Below, one piece after another: positions 49,703 through 57,870 of a stretch of DNA of 64,000 nt. Each line of letters starts with the position of its first letter. Position 1 is the stretch's first letter. Both the position numbers and the translations under genes were made by a program. The stretch is taken from NCBI RefSeq assembly GCF_011634835.1, contig NZ_SIRP01000001.1, positions 1,378,216 to 1,442,215 on the forward strand. The letters are read 5' to 3'. Source of the stretch: Isoptericola sp. BMS4. GTDB lineage: Bacteria > Actinomycetota > Actinomycetes > Actinomycetales > Cellulomonadaceae. Under the pieces are notes generated by a model. It saw only the letters and a list, made by a program, of their open reading frames with translations. It searched no databases and was not told the DNA's origin.

Positions 49703-49826
49703 CGTGCTGTGGGTACGCAGATGGCGTGGAATCCGGCCGGATTCCACGCCATCTGCGTACCCACGTGGGTACGCAGATGGCGTGGAATCCGGCCGGATTC
49801 CACGCCATCTGCGTACCCACAGCACG
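49703..49826. repeat. 124-bp perfect palindrome: two tandem copies of a 56-bp palindrome within 6-bp complementary flanks
   Basis: The first unit is 49709-49764 and the second 49765-49820; they are identical and each is its own reverse complement, with CCGGCCGG at the centre. CGTGCT (49703-49708) and AGCACG (49821-49826) extend the symmetry, so the whole block is one uninterrupted palindrome. It shares its sequence with the element at 30911-30980. It lies between the OmpA-like stop and the guaA start. Confidence 0.95.
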
Positions 49827-49839
49827 AGGGGGTGGCGGA

Positions 49840-49845
49840 TAGGAT
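49840..49845 (+). promoter_or_regulatory. -10 box of a leaderless guaA promoter
   Basis: TAGGAT lies six bases before the guaA GTG. The -35 region would fall on the right edge of the 124-bp palindrome, so folding of that palindrome could affect this promoter. Confidence 0.55.
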
Positions 49846-49851
49846 GACCCG

Positions 49852-51444
49852 GTGACGTCTCCCGCCACCGCACCTGCCCCAGATTCTCCCCGCCCGGTCC
49901 TCGTCGTCGACTTCGGCGCCCAGTACGCCCAGCTCATCGCGCGCCGCGTGCGCGAGGCGAAGGTCTACTCCGAGATCGTGCCGCACACGCTCACCACGGA
50001 GCAGATGCTCGCCAAGGACCCGGCGGCGATCATCCTCTCCGGGGGGCCGGCGTCGGTGTACGCCACGGGTGCGCCCTTCGTCGACCCGAAGCTGTTCGAG
50101 GCCGGCGTCCCCGTCCTCGGCATCTGCTACGGCTTCCAGGCGATGGCGCAGGCCCTCGGCGGCACGGTGGCGCAGACGGGCACGCGCGAGTACGGCGGCA
50201 CCGAGGTCGAGGTGTGCGCGGCCGGCATGCTCCTGGAGGGCACCCCCGCGAACCAGACCACGTGGATGAGCCACGGCGACTCCGTGCACGCGGCCCCCGA
50301 GGGCTTCGAGGTGCTCGCGACGTCGTCCGGCTCGCCGGTCGCCGCGTTCGAGGACGCCGGCCGCCGCCTCTACGGCGTGCAGTGGCACCCCGAGGTGAAG
50401 CACTCCGCGCACGGCCAGACCGTCCTCGAGCACTTCCTGTACACCGGCGCCGGCCTGGCGGCCGACTGGACGCCCGACAACGTCATCGCGGACCAGGTCG
50501 AGGCGATCCGCGCGCAGGTCGGCGACGCCCGCGTCATCTGCGCCCTGTCCGGCGGCGTCGACTCCGCCGTGGCCGCGGCGCTCGTGCAGAAGGCCGTGGG
50601 CGACCAGCTCACCTGCGTGCACGTCGACCACGGGCTGCTGCGCGCCGGCGAGGTCGAGCAGATCGAGCGCGACTTCGTCGCCGCCACCGGCGTGAACCTC
50701 GTCATCCGCGACGAGAAGGAGCGGTTCCTCGGCGCGCTCGCCGGCGTCAGCGACCCGGAGACCAAGCGCAAGATCATCGGCCGAGAGTTCATCCGCGTCT
50801 TCGAGGACGCGCAGCGCGACATCGTCGCCGACGCCGGTGCGCACGGCGAGGAGGTCCGCTTCCTCGTCCAGGGCACGCTGTACCCCGACGTCGTCGAGTC
50901 CGGCGGTGGCGAGGGCGCGGCCAACATCAAGTCCCACCACAACGTCGGCGGCCTGCCCGACGACCTCACGTTCGAGCTCGTCGAGCCGCTGCGCACGCTG
51001 TTCAAGGACGAGGTCCGCGCCGTCGGCCGCGAGCTCGGCGTGCCCGAGGAGATCGTCTCCCGCCAGCCGTTCCCCGGCCCCGGCCTCGGGATCCGCATCG
51101 TCGGCGAGGTGACCGCCGACCGCCTGGAGACCCTGCGCAAGGCGGACGCCATCGCGCGCGAGGAGCTCACCCGGGCCGGCCTCGACGGCGAGATCTGGCA
51201 GTGCCCCGTCGTGCTGCTCGCCGACGTCCGCTCCGTCGGGGTGCAGGGCGACGGCCGCACCTACGGCCACCCCGTCGTGCTGCGCCCGGTGTCCTCCGAG
51301 GACGCCATGACGGCCGACTGGACGCGCCTGCCCTACGACGTGCTCTCGGTGATCTCCACGCGCATCACCAACGAGGTGCCCGAGGTCAACCGCGTCGTTC
51401 TCGACGTGACGAGCAAGCCGCCGGGCACGATCGAGTGGGAATGA
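49852..51444 (+). CDS. guaA: GMP synthase (glutamine-hydrolysing)
   Basis: 530 residues. It aminates XMP to GMP, completing the branch begun by guaB. The class I glutaminase domain has '[18 protein letters not shown]', the nucleophile loop '[17 protein letters not shown]' and '[13 protein letters not shown]'. The synthase domain has the PP-loop '[16 protein letters not shown]' and the C-terminal dimerisation part has '[17 protein letters not shown]', '[17 protein letters not shown]' and '[20 protein letters not shown]'. All catalytic elements are present. Probably leaderless. It converges on the glycosyltransferase gene 25 bases downstream. Confidence 0.98.
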   Translation: MTSPATAPAPDSPRPVLVVDFGAQYAQLIARRVREAKVYSEIVPHTLTTEQMLAKDPAAIILSGGPASVYATGAPFVDPKLFEAGVPVLGICYGFQAMAQALGGTVAQTGTREYGGTEVEVCAAGMLLEGTPANQTTWMSHGDSVHAAPEGFEVLATSSGSPVAAFEDAGRRLYGVQWHPEVKHSAHGQTVLEHFLYTGAGLAADWTPDNVIADQVEAIRAQVGDARVICALSGGVDSAVAAALVQKAVGDQLTCVHVDHGLLRAGEVEQIERDFVAATGVNLVIRDEKERFLGALAGVSDPETKRKIIGREFIRVFEDAQRDIVADAGAHGEEVRFLVQGTLYPDVVESGGGEGAANIKSHHNVGGLPDDLTFELVEPLRTLFKDEVRAVGRELGVPEEIVSRQPFPGPGLGIRIVGEVTADRLETLRKADAIAREELTRAGLDGEIWQCPVVLLADVRSVGVQGDGRTYGHPVVLRPVSSEDAMTADWTRLPYDVLSVISTRITNEVPEVNRVVLDVTSKPPGTIEWE

Positions 51445-51468
51445 GCGGGCAGTGAGCTCGCCAGGGGC

Positions 51469-52638
51469 CTACTGGAGCGCAGCGGCGCGCCGGTAGGCCT
51501 CTTCCGTGTCCGCGAGGACGCGGGGCCAGGAGGTCGCGAGCTCGGCCGTGCGGTTGTGAGCGATGATCCGGTCCAGCAGGTCGGGGTCGTCGGCGAGGCG
51601 CACGAGGGCGTCGGCCATCGCCGCGTCGTCGTCGACCAGGAGGGCGTCCCGGCCGTCGACGAGGCGTTCGGCGACGCCGGACTGCGACCGGCTCACCACC
51701 GCCAGGCCCGCGGCCTGGGCCTCGAGGGCGGCGATGCCGAAGGCGTCCTGCACGGCGGGGGCGACGAACACGTCCGCCCGCACGTAGAGCCGCATCAGCT
51801 CCGTCGTGGACAACCGGCCGACCAGGCGCACGACGTCGGCCAGGCCGCGCTCGCGCACGAAGCGGCGGGCCTCGTCGAGCTGGGGCCCGTCGCCGCCGAT
51901 CGTCGCGACGAGGCGCCCGGGCGCGCGCTCGACGGCGGCCGCGAGCGCCTCCAGCATCGGCAGCACCCGCTTGCGGGGCGCGAAGCGGCTCGCGGAGACG
52001 ACGTGCACCTCGCGTCCCTCGGCCCGGTCGGCGCGCTCGGTGCGCGGCAGCCGCCATGCGTCCACGTCGATGCCGTTGCCGAGCACCGACACGCGGTCGG
52101 CCGCCGTCTCGGCGCCCAGCCTGCGGCCCACGACGCGGCGCAGCGGGGCGGCGGTCATCGCGCTCACGGCCGACCACTGCACCGGCCACGCCGACCAGCC
52201 GGCCACCCGGTCGAGCGCCGCGAACGCGCGCTCCCAGCCGCCCCACACCGAGTGCACGGTGAGCAGCGCCGGCAGTCCGAGGCGGGTCACCGGGCGCAGC
52301 GCGAGCTCCACCGTGGGGGCGAGCACGCCCATGTGCAGGTGGACGACGTCGGGACGCCGCCCGGCGGCCGTCCGTTCCCGCAGCCGCGCCAGCACGTGCG
52401 CCGTCGAGCGGGGGTGCACCGGGTATCCGCCGGGTACCCGGGCCGCGACGCGGTGCACGGTGACGCCGTCCTGACCCTGCTCCGTCGTGACGCCGTGCGC
52501 ATGCCGGCGCGGCGGCGTCGTCGTGATCACCTCGACCTCGTGCCCGGCCTCCGCCTGGCGGCGCGCGAGCCGGGCGACCTGCGTCTCGATGCCCCCGAGG
52601 AGGGGCAGGTAGGAGTCCGACACGTGGGTGATGCGCAC
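51469..52638 (-). CDS. Glycosyltransferase family 4 (GT-B fold)
   Basis: 389 residues. The N-terminal domain begins 'RITHVSDSYLPLLGGIETQV' and holds 'DVVHLHMGVLAPTVELAL' and 'PALLTVHSVWGGWER'. The C-terminal domain has 'VSVLGNGIDVDAWR', 'SASRFAPRKRVLPMLEALA', 'VATIGGDGPQLDEARRFV' and the E-x7-E-type nucleotide-sugar motif 'DAFGIAALEAQAAGLAVVSR'. It transfers a sugar to a lipid or glycan acceptor in the cytoplasm or at the membrane face. The acceptor is unknown; no other cell-wall sugar gene is adjacent. Confidence 0.9.
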   Translation of the reverse strand: MRITHVSDSYLPLLGGIETQVARLARRQAEAGHEVEVITTTPPRRHAHGVTTEQGQDGVTVHRVAARVPGGYPVHPRSTAHVLARLRERTAAGRRPDVVHLHMGVLAPTVELALRPVTRLGLPALLTVHSVWGGWERAFAALDRVAGWSAWPVQWSAVSAMTAAPLRRVVGRRLGAETAADRVSVLGNGIDVDAWRLPRTERADRAEGREVHVVSASRFAPRKRVLPMLEALAAAVERAPGRLVATIGGDGPQLDEARRFVRERGLADVVRLVGRLSTTELMRLYVRADVFVAPAVQDAFGIAALEAQAAGLAVVSRSQSGVAERLVDGRDALLVDDDAAMADALVRLADDPDLLDRIIAHNRTAELATSWPRVLADTEEAYRRAAALQ

Positions 52639-52733
52639 CGGTTCATCCTGCCATCGCCTGCGTGCCGGGCTACGTTGGCAGGAGAGGTACCGCGCCAGTC
52701 GTCCCAGGCAGCGTCCACGAGAGAGGTGCCGTC

Positions 52734-53438
52734 ATGTCCAGCGTGTCGTCGAGCCGGGTGACCATCGGGCCCGTCAAGGGGGTCCGCGGCATCGGGATGG
52801 TCACGATCGTCGCCGGCGTCGTCATGGTGCTCGCCGGGCTCGGCGTGTGGATCCTCGTGTCCATGACGCTCGCCGACGAGAACATCACCGTCTCCGACGA
52901 CGCCCGCATGTTCGCGGGCCAGCAGGTCGCCGGCCCCTTCACGGCGTACGCGCAGGCGGAGGTCATCGACAAGCACGCCACCGAGATGGCCGACGGGCAG
53001 ACGTACGCAGAGCTGCCGCAGGACGACCCGCTGCGCGACACCGTCATGAACGCGTCGTTCCTGCGCGCCTCCCTGTTCACGTCCGTCGTCGCGTTCGGCG
53101 TCTGCGCGCTGGTCGTGGGCCTGGGGATCCTGTTCGTCCTGCTGGGCGGGGCGCTGCGCCGGCTCGCGGGCGGCCCGCAGGTCGCCGTCGAGACGCCGGG
53201 GCTCTCCTCGCACGGCGACCTGTCGGCGTCGGGCCGCCATGCGGACGAGCCGCCGACGTCGCCGCTGCCGCCGACGCCGCCCGGCCCGCCGCCGACGCGG
53301 TCGTCGTCACGCCCCGCACCCGACGCGCCGACGCCGGGTTCCTCGGACCGGCCGCCTGCCGCACCGCCGGTCGCGGGGCCGGAGACCGGCCCGGGCACGC
53401 CGAGGCCCTCGGACCCGGGGGACGGTCCGAGGGCCTGA
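52734..53438 (+). CDS. Hypothetical membrane protein with two helices and a long Pro-rich cytoplasmic tail
   Basis: 234 residues. Helices at about 19-42 ('IGMVTIVAGVVMVLAGLGVW') and 118-141 ('VVAFGVCALVVGLGILFVLL') enclose an extracytoplasmic loop of about 75 residues with 'VSDDARMFAGQQVAGPFTAY' and 'MADGQTYAELPQDDPLRDTV'. The last ~85 residues are rich in Pro, Ser and Thr. GAGAGG precedes the ATG, which lies about 50 bases after a TACGTT -10-like box. A hairpin overlaps the stop codon. Similar proteins are common in Micrococcales, but no function is known to me. Confidence 0.7.
   Translation: MSSVSSSRVTIGPVKGVRGIGMVTIVAGVVMVLAGLGVWILVSMTLADENITVSDDARMFAGQQVAGPFTAYAQAEVIDKHATEMADGQTYAELPQDDPLRDTVMNASFLRASLFTSVVAFGVCALVVGLGILFVLLGGALRRLAGGPQVAVETPGLSSHGDLSASGRHADEPPTSPLPPTPPGPPPTRSSSRPAPDAPTPGSSDRPPAAPPVAGPETGPGTPRPSDPGDGPRA
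53404..53435 (+). terminator. Terminator-like hairpin ending at the stop codon (12-bp stem, 8-base loop)
   Basis: GGCCCTCGGACC at 53404-53415 pairs with GGTCCGAGGGCC at 53424-53435, immediately before the TGA at 53436. The hairpin is thus encoded within the last codons of the Pro-rich tail, between convergent genes. Confidence 0.65.
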
Positions 53439-53474
53439 CGGGCGGGGCGGGCGGAGCCGCCCGGCACGACGACG

Positions 53475-54083
53475 TCAGCCTGACGTCGGCCGGCGTCGGC
53501 GGCGTACCGCCGCGGCGACCGACCCGACCACCAGCAGGAAACCGGCGGCGGCGAGCAGCACGATCGAGATGAGGCCGACGTCGAGCCGGGCGCCCGCCCC
53601 CGTCGCGACGAGCCCCACGCCGAACGCCACGACCAGCACGCCCCACACGATGGTGCTGGCGCGCGGGCCCGAGGGGGGCGCGGGTTCCGTGCTCGCGACA
53701 GGGCCGGCGGGCCCGACGGGGTAGGGCGTCGGTGCGGCCGGGAGCGGGTCGGGCTGCGGGGTCGGAGCGGGCCCCGCCGGCTCGGGGGCCGCCCGCGGGG
53801 GGTCGGGCTGGTCGAACACCGACAGCGGGTCGTCGGGCCCGGCGGCGGGCAGGGGCCGCGTCTCCTCGGGCGCGGGGAGCACCTGGGTGTCGTCGGTCGC
53901 CGGCAGCGCCTGGGTGTCCTCGGCGGCGGGCAGCGCCTGCGTCTCCTCGGGCGCGGGGAGCGCCTGCGTCTCCTCGGGCGCGGGGAGCGCCTGGGTGTCG
54001 TCGGTCGCCGGCAGCGCCTGCGTCTCGTCCGTCGCCGGCCGAGCGTCGTCGGGCGTGGGCGGGGTGGTCCTGTCGTCGCTCAT
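53475..54083 (-). CDS. Membrane protein with seven nine-residue acidic TQALPA repeats
   Basis: 202 residues. Residues about 20-82 consist of seven nine-residue units of the form (D/E)(D/E)TQALPA(T/P/A), a 27-base repeat in DNA with some drift ('TQVLPA', 'TRPLPA'). A Pro-rich stretch follows, then two hydrophobic helices (about 147-165, 'STIVWGVLVVAFGVGLVATG', and 172-192, 'LISIVLLAAAGFLLVVGSVA') and a basic tail. The repeats are probably cytoplasmic and may present threonines for phosphorylation or protein binding; this is inference. Its ATG overlaps the stop of the upstream PspC gene. Confidence 0.75.
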   Translation of the reverse strand: MSDDRTTPPTPDDARPATDETQALPATDDTQALPAPEETQALPAPEETQALPAAEDTQALPATDDTQVLPAPEETRPLPAAGPDDPLSVFDQPDPPRAAPEPAGPAPTPQPDPLPAAPTPYPVGPAGPVASTEPAPPSGPRASTIVWGVLVVAFGVGLVATGAGARLDVGLISIVLLAAAGFLLVVGSVAAAVRRRRRPTSG

Positions 54084-55678
54084 CGCGAGCCCTCCTCGAT
54101 GGTCAGGTCGCCGGCGCGCACGTCGACGTCGAGCACCAGCCGTGCGCTGTCCGGGCCGGTGACCTCGGGCGTGGTGAACCGGACGGGGTTCTCGGTGTAG
54201 GTGTTCACCGAGCGGGAGCTGCCGTCCACCCGCCAGGTCAGGTTGCCGGCGATGACCTCGGCCTGCGCCTCGACGGCGGTGTTCTCGGGGATGACGACCA
54301 GGGTGCTGCCGGCGGTCATGGAGATGGGGACGACGGCCTGCTCGCCGGGGTCGAGGCTGTCGAGGTCGAGCTCGGTGAGGTCGACGACGGCGCTGCCGAA
54401 GCGGACGTGGACGCCGTCCTCGGCCTCCTCGATGGTGCGCGGCGTCAGGTTGCCCTCGCTGATGACGGCGGCGGGGCCGGGGCGCGGGTCGTCGTCCCAG
54501 AAGTCCCAGCTGTCCTGGTCGCCCGCGAACGGCCACGTGATGATCCCCGCCACGAGCGCGAGCGCGGCCAGCCAGCTCAGGCCGCCGCCGCGCCTGCCGC
54601 GCAGCCCGCACACCACCAGGCCGAGGCCGAGCACGACGATCGAGGCGCCGAGCCAGGTCGGGCCGAGCGGGACGCCCAGGTCGCCGACCCGGTCCGCGAC
54701 CAGCAGCAGTGCGCCGATGATCAGCACGAGGCCCGTCACGATGCCGACCGTCCCGGCGCCGGGTCCACGCCGTCGTGGCTTCGGCGGCCTGGGGGGCTGC
54801 GGGGGCGCCGGCGCAGGGGCGGACGCCGCGGGCGGGGCAGCGGCGTAGACCGGGCGGGACTCCGCGACGGGCGGCTGTGGCTGCTGCGTGCGGGAGGGCG
54901 CCGGCGGCGCGGGCGTGAAGTGCGCCGCGGGCTCCGGCCCGTCACCCCGGCCGGCGACCGGTGAGCCGGGTGCGTCCGGGGCGGGCGTGATCGGCACACC
55001 GGCGGCCGGGGCGTACGGCGCGGGGGAGCCGGCCGGGGGCGCGGACGGCCCGGGACCGGTGGGGCCACCGGGAGCGCCGGGGCCTCCAGGCCCCGTGGGC
55101 CGGCCCGGTGCCCCCGGCCCGCCCGACGAGGGGTCGCGGCGGGCCCGGCGGTCGCGGACGAGCTTGACGATCAGCCAAATGACCGCCACCCAGACGGCGA
55201 CCCACAGCACGCCGCCCACCCAGTCGAAGAGCCCGAAGCCCCACGACCAGAGGCCGTCGTTCCAGGCGACGCCGACGACGAAGGCGATGACGGCGCCGAG
55301 CAGCGCGACGTCGAAGTCGCCGCGGACGGCTTGCTGCAGGTGGATCCGCCCGTCACGACGCTCGGGCAGCAGGGCCCACGCGATCGCGTAGATGACGATG
55401 CCGGCGCCGGTGAGGAAGAAGCTGAGGATGAGCAGACCGCGGACCAGCAGGGGGTCGAGGCCGAACCTCTCCGCGACGCCGCCCGCCACGCCGCCGACCC
55501 AGCGCTCGTCGGAGCGGGCGATCCCCATCCGGCGGATCGAGTCGAAGAACCCGTCGCCGGCGGGTCGGCGGGGCGGGGGAGCGCCCTCGGGCGGGGCGTC
55601 GCCCGTGCCGGGCGGCGTGCCGGGTGCGGCGCCGCCGCCGGGCTGCGGCCCGGGCTGGGAGTGGTCGTCGGTGCTCAT
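54080..55678 (-). CDS. PspC domain membrane protein with low-complexity linkers and C-terminal adhesin-like sheet region
   Basis: 532 residues. Residues about 45-115 hold the PspC domain: 'RWVGGVAGGVAERFGLDPLL' and 'AGIVIYAIAWALLPE', with further helices around 125-170. A Gly/Pro-rich collagen-like linker ('GPGGPGAPGGPTGPG') and Pro/Ala stretches follow to about 305, then four more helices, and a final domain (about 390-532) with repeated beta strands ('GNLTPRTIEEAEDGVHVRFG', 'MTAGSTLVVIPENTAVEAQA') of the kind seen next to LiaF/DUF2154 stress proteins. It is divergent from a PspC-domain kinase, implying one envelope-sensing unit. Confidence 0.8.
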   Translation of the reverse strand: MSTDDHSQPGPQPGGGAAPGTPPGTGDAPPEGAPPPRRPAGDGFFDSIRRMGIARSDERWVGGVAGGVAERFGLDPLLVRGLLILSFFLTGAGIVIYAIAWALLPERRDGRIHLQQAVRGDFDVALLGAVIAFVVGVAWNDGLWSWGFGLFDWVGGVLWVAVWVAVIWLIVKLVRDRRARRDPSSGGPGAPGRPTGPGGPGAPGGPTGPGPSAPPAGSPAPYAPAAGVPITPAPDAPGSPVAGRGDGPEPAAHFTPAPPAPSRTQQPQPPVAESRPVYAAAPPAASAPAPAPPQPPRPPKPRRRGPGAGTVGIVTGLVLIIGALLLVADRVGDLGVPLGPTWLGASIVVLGLGLVVCGLRGRRGGGLSWLAALALVAGIITWPFAGDQDSWDFWDDDPRPGPAAVISEGNLTPRTIEEAEDGVHVRFGSAVVDLTELDLDSLDPGEQAVVPISMTAGSTLVVIPENTAVEAQAEVIAGNLTWRVDGSSRSVNTYTENPVRFTTPEVTGPDSARLVLDVDVRAGDLTIEEGSR

Positions 55679-55733
55679 GGGTCCATCCTGACGACCCGGC
55701 GGCGCGCGCGGCATCGGGAGCTGCCCTGACCGG

Positions 55734-55766
55734 ACCCTGAAACGCCCGGGAGCCGCACCCTGAAAC
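55734..55766. promoter_or_regulatory. Direct repeat ACCCTGAAAC (two copies, 23 bases apart) in the divergent PspC/kinase promoter
   Basis: ACCCTGAAAC occurs at 55734-55743 and 55757-55766, in the 137-base gap between the PspC membrane protein gene and the kinase gene. Spacing of about two helical turns and position make it a good candidate binding site for the response regulator encoded at 57150. Confidence 0.5.
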
Positions 55767-55815
55767 TTGTGCCCCCGTGCCTCGGGACGCCACCTGACGT
55801 GCCAGGATCAGGAAC

Positions 55816-57153
55816 GTGACCACGACCGACCGCCCCGCGCGCCTCCCGCTGCGCCGGCCCCCGCAGGGCCGGTGGCTCGGCGGCGTGTGCGCGGGGCTGG
55901 CCCTGCACCTGCGCCTTCCGGTCGCGGTCGTGCGGGTCGCGTTCGCCCTGCTGGCGCTCGCCGGTGGGGCCGGCCTCGTCGTGTACGTCTTCTGGTGGGT
56001 GACCGTCCCTGCTGGGGACCCGCGGCTGGCCGCGGCCGCGACACCATCGTCGCTGCAGCGGCTCGCTCCCCGGCTGCGGATGCAGGGGCCGGTGTCGGCG
56101 CTGCCGTTGCGCGACGTCGTGATCGGCGCCGCGCTCCTCGGGGGCGCCGGGCTGCTCGTCGCCGCCCGGACGGGGTGGGACATCGGGTCGTCGTGGCTGC
56201 TGCCGGTGCTCATCGCCGTCGGCGGCCTGGCGCTGGCGTGGAGCCAGCTCGACGCCGCGCAGCGCGGCCGGTGGCGCGACGACGGCGGCGGGCGCGGCAC
56301 CTTCGTGCTCCGACTGGCCGGCGGCGTCATCCTCGTGATGTCCGGCGTGCTGCTCCTGCTCTATCAGGGCACGTCGCCGCGGCTGCTGGTCCAGGTCGCG
56401 GCAGCCTGCCTCGCGGTGCTGATCGGTGTCGCGCTGATGCTGGCGCCCTGGTGGCTGCGGCTCGTCCGCGAGCTGGGCGACGAGCGCGCCGCCCGCGCCC
56501 GCGAGGCGGAACGTGCCGACATCGCCGCCCACCTGCACGACTCCGTGCTGCAGACGCTCGCCCTCATCCGTTCGCGCGCCGACGACCCCGAGACGGTGGC
56601 GCGCATGGCACGTGCCCAGGAGCGGGAGCTGCGCGAGTGGCTCTACACGGACCGCACCGCGCCGGGCACGTCGCTGGCCGCGGAGCTGCGCGCGCTGGTC
56701 GGCGAGGTGGAGGACGGACGCGCCGTCGAGATCGAGACCGTCGTCGTCGGCGACTGCGTGCCCACGGAGGAGACGACGGCGGTGCTGCAGGCCACCCGGG
56801 AGGCGCTCGTCAACGCGGTCGCGCACGGGAGCCCGCCGGTGACCGTCTACCTCGAGATCACCGACGCCGCGGTCGAGGTGTTCGTGCGCGACCGCGGCGA
56901 CGGCTTCGACATGGACGACATCGCGCCGGACCGGTTCGGCGTGCGGGAGTCCATCCTGGGGCGGGTGCACCGCCGGGGCGGCACCGCCGACGTGACCAGC
57001 CGCCCGGGGTGGGGCACCGAGGTGCGGCTGCGCATGCCGCGCGAGCCCGACGCGGCGCCCGCCCCGGAGCCCGAGCCCGACACCCGGCCCGACACCGAGC
57101 CGTCCCCGCAGGACGCGACCGAGCCCGTCCCCGACGAAGGAGCCCGTCAGTGA
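55816..57153 (+). CDS. Sensor histidine kinase with N-terminal PspC domain (NarL/LiaS-type)
   Basis: 445 residues. The PspC domain (about 15-70) has 'RWLGGVCAGLALHLRLPVAV' and 'GLVVYVFWWVTVPAGDPR'. Further helices follow (about 95-215). The HisKA_3 dimerisation box 'ADIAAHLHDSVLQTLALI' carries the phosphorylated His, and the ATPase domain has 'QATREALVNAVAHG', 'FVRDRGDGFDMDDI' and 'GWGTEVRLRMP'. The tail is Pro/Glu-rich. PspC-kinases of this kind sense envelope stress in actinobacteria. The stop overlaps the regulator gene (GTGA). A CAGGAT seven bases before the GTG may be a leaderless -10. Confidence 0.9.
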   Translation: MTTTDRPARLPLRRPPQGRWLGGVCAGLALHLRLPVAVVRVAFALLALAGGAGLVVYVFWWVTVPAGDPRLAAAATPSSLQRLAPRLRMQGPVSALPLRDVVIGAALLGGAGLLVAARTGWDIGSSWLLPVLIAVGGLALAWSQLDAAQRGRWRDDGGGRGTFVLRLAGGVILVMSGVLLLLYQGTSPRLLVQVAAACLAVLIGVALMLAPWWLRLVRELGDERAARAREAERADIAAHLHDSVLQTLALIRSRADDPETVARMARAQERELREWLYTDRTAPGTSLAAELRALVGEVEDGRAVEIETVVVGDCVPTEETTAVLQATREALVNAVAHGSPPVTVYLEITDAAVEVFVRDRGDGFDMDDIAPDRFGVRESILGRVHRRGGTADVTSRPGWGTEVRLRMPREPDAAPAPEPEPDTRPDTEPSPQDATEPVPDEGARQ

Positions 57154-57848
57154 CCACGGACCCGAACCACGACGGCGCCGCCGCCGACACGGTGCCCACC
57201 CCCGTCCCCGTCGTCCTCGTCGACGACCACCACATGTTCCGCACCGGCGTCCGCGCGAGCCTCGACGAGCGGGTGCGCGTGGTGGGGGAGGCCGCCGACG
57301 TCGACCAGGCGGTCGCCGCGGTGCACGAGCACCGCCCGCCCGTCGTCCTGCTCGACGTGCACCTGCCCGGCGGCAACGGCGGCGGGGGTGCCGAGGTGGT
57401 GTCGCGCTGCGCCGACCTGCTGGGCGGCACCCGCTTCCTCGCGCTGTCCGTGTCCGACGCCGCCGAGGACGTCGTCGCCGTCATCCGGGCCGGCGCGCGC
57501 GGGTACGTCACCAAGAACATCTCCGCGAACGAGCTCTCCGGAGCGGTCGTCCGCGTGGCCGGGGGAGACGCCGTCTTCTCCCCGCGGCTCGCCGGGTTCG
57601 TGCTCGACGCCTTCGGCACCGCCGCCGGCGACGTCGCCGTGGCTGACGACGAGCTCGACCGCCTGTCCAAGCGCGAGCAGGAGGTGATGCGCCTCATCGC
57701 CCGCGGCTACTCCTACCGCGAGGTCGCGAGCGAGCTGTTCATCTCCATCAAGACCGTCGAGACGCACGTGTCCGCGGTGCTGCGCAAGCTGCAGCTCTCC
57801 AGCCGCTACGAGCTCACCCGGTGGGCGGCCGCGCGCCGGCTGCTCTGA
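57150..57848 (+). CDS. LuxR/NarL-family response regulator
   Basis: 232 residues. The receiver domain contains 'PVVLVDDHHMFRTGVRASLD' with the acidic pair and 'VVLLDVHLPGGNG' with the phosphoacceptor Asp, and ends with 'GARGYVTKNISANEL' (conserved Lys). The C-terminal LuxR helix-turn-helix is 'RLSKREQEVMRLIARGYSYR' plus 'IKTVETHVSAVLRKLQL'. It is translationally coupled to the kinase, with GAAGGAG upstream, and probably binds the direct repeat at 55734-55766 to control both divergent transcripts. Confidence 0.93.
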   Translation: MTTDPNHDGAAADTVPTPVPVVLVDDHHMFRTGVRASLDERVRVVGEAADVDQAVAAVHEHRPPVVLLDVHLPGGNGGGGAEVVSRCADLLGGTRFLALSVSDAAEDVVAVIRAGARGYVTKNISANELSGAVVRVAGGDAVFSPRLAGFVLDAFGTAAGDVAVADDELDRLSKREQEVMRLIARGYSYREVASELFISIKTVETHVSAVLRKLQLSSRYELTRWAAARRLL

Positions 57849-57870
57849 TCGACGTACCTGACCCGCGGGC

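Noticed and set aside
49703-49826. CRISPR-like interpretation of the tandem palindromes
   Set aside because: The two units abut with no spacer and there are only two, and no cas genes are present.
56364-57095. Several short antisense frames within the kinase gene
   Set aside because: They lack ribosome binding sites and similarity, and the sense frame has complete histidine kinase motifs.
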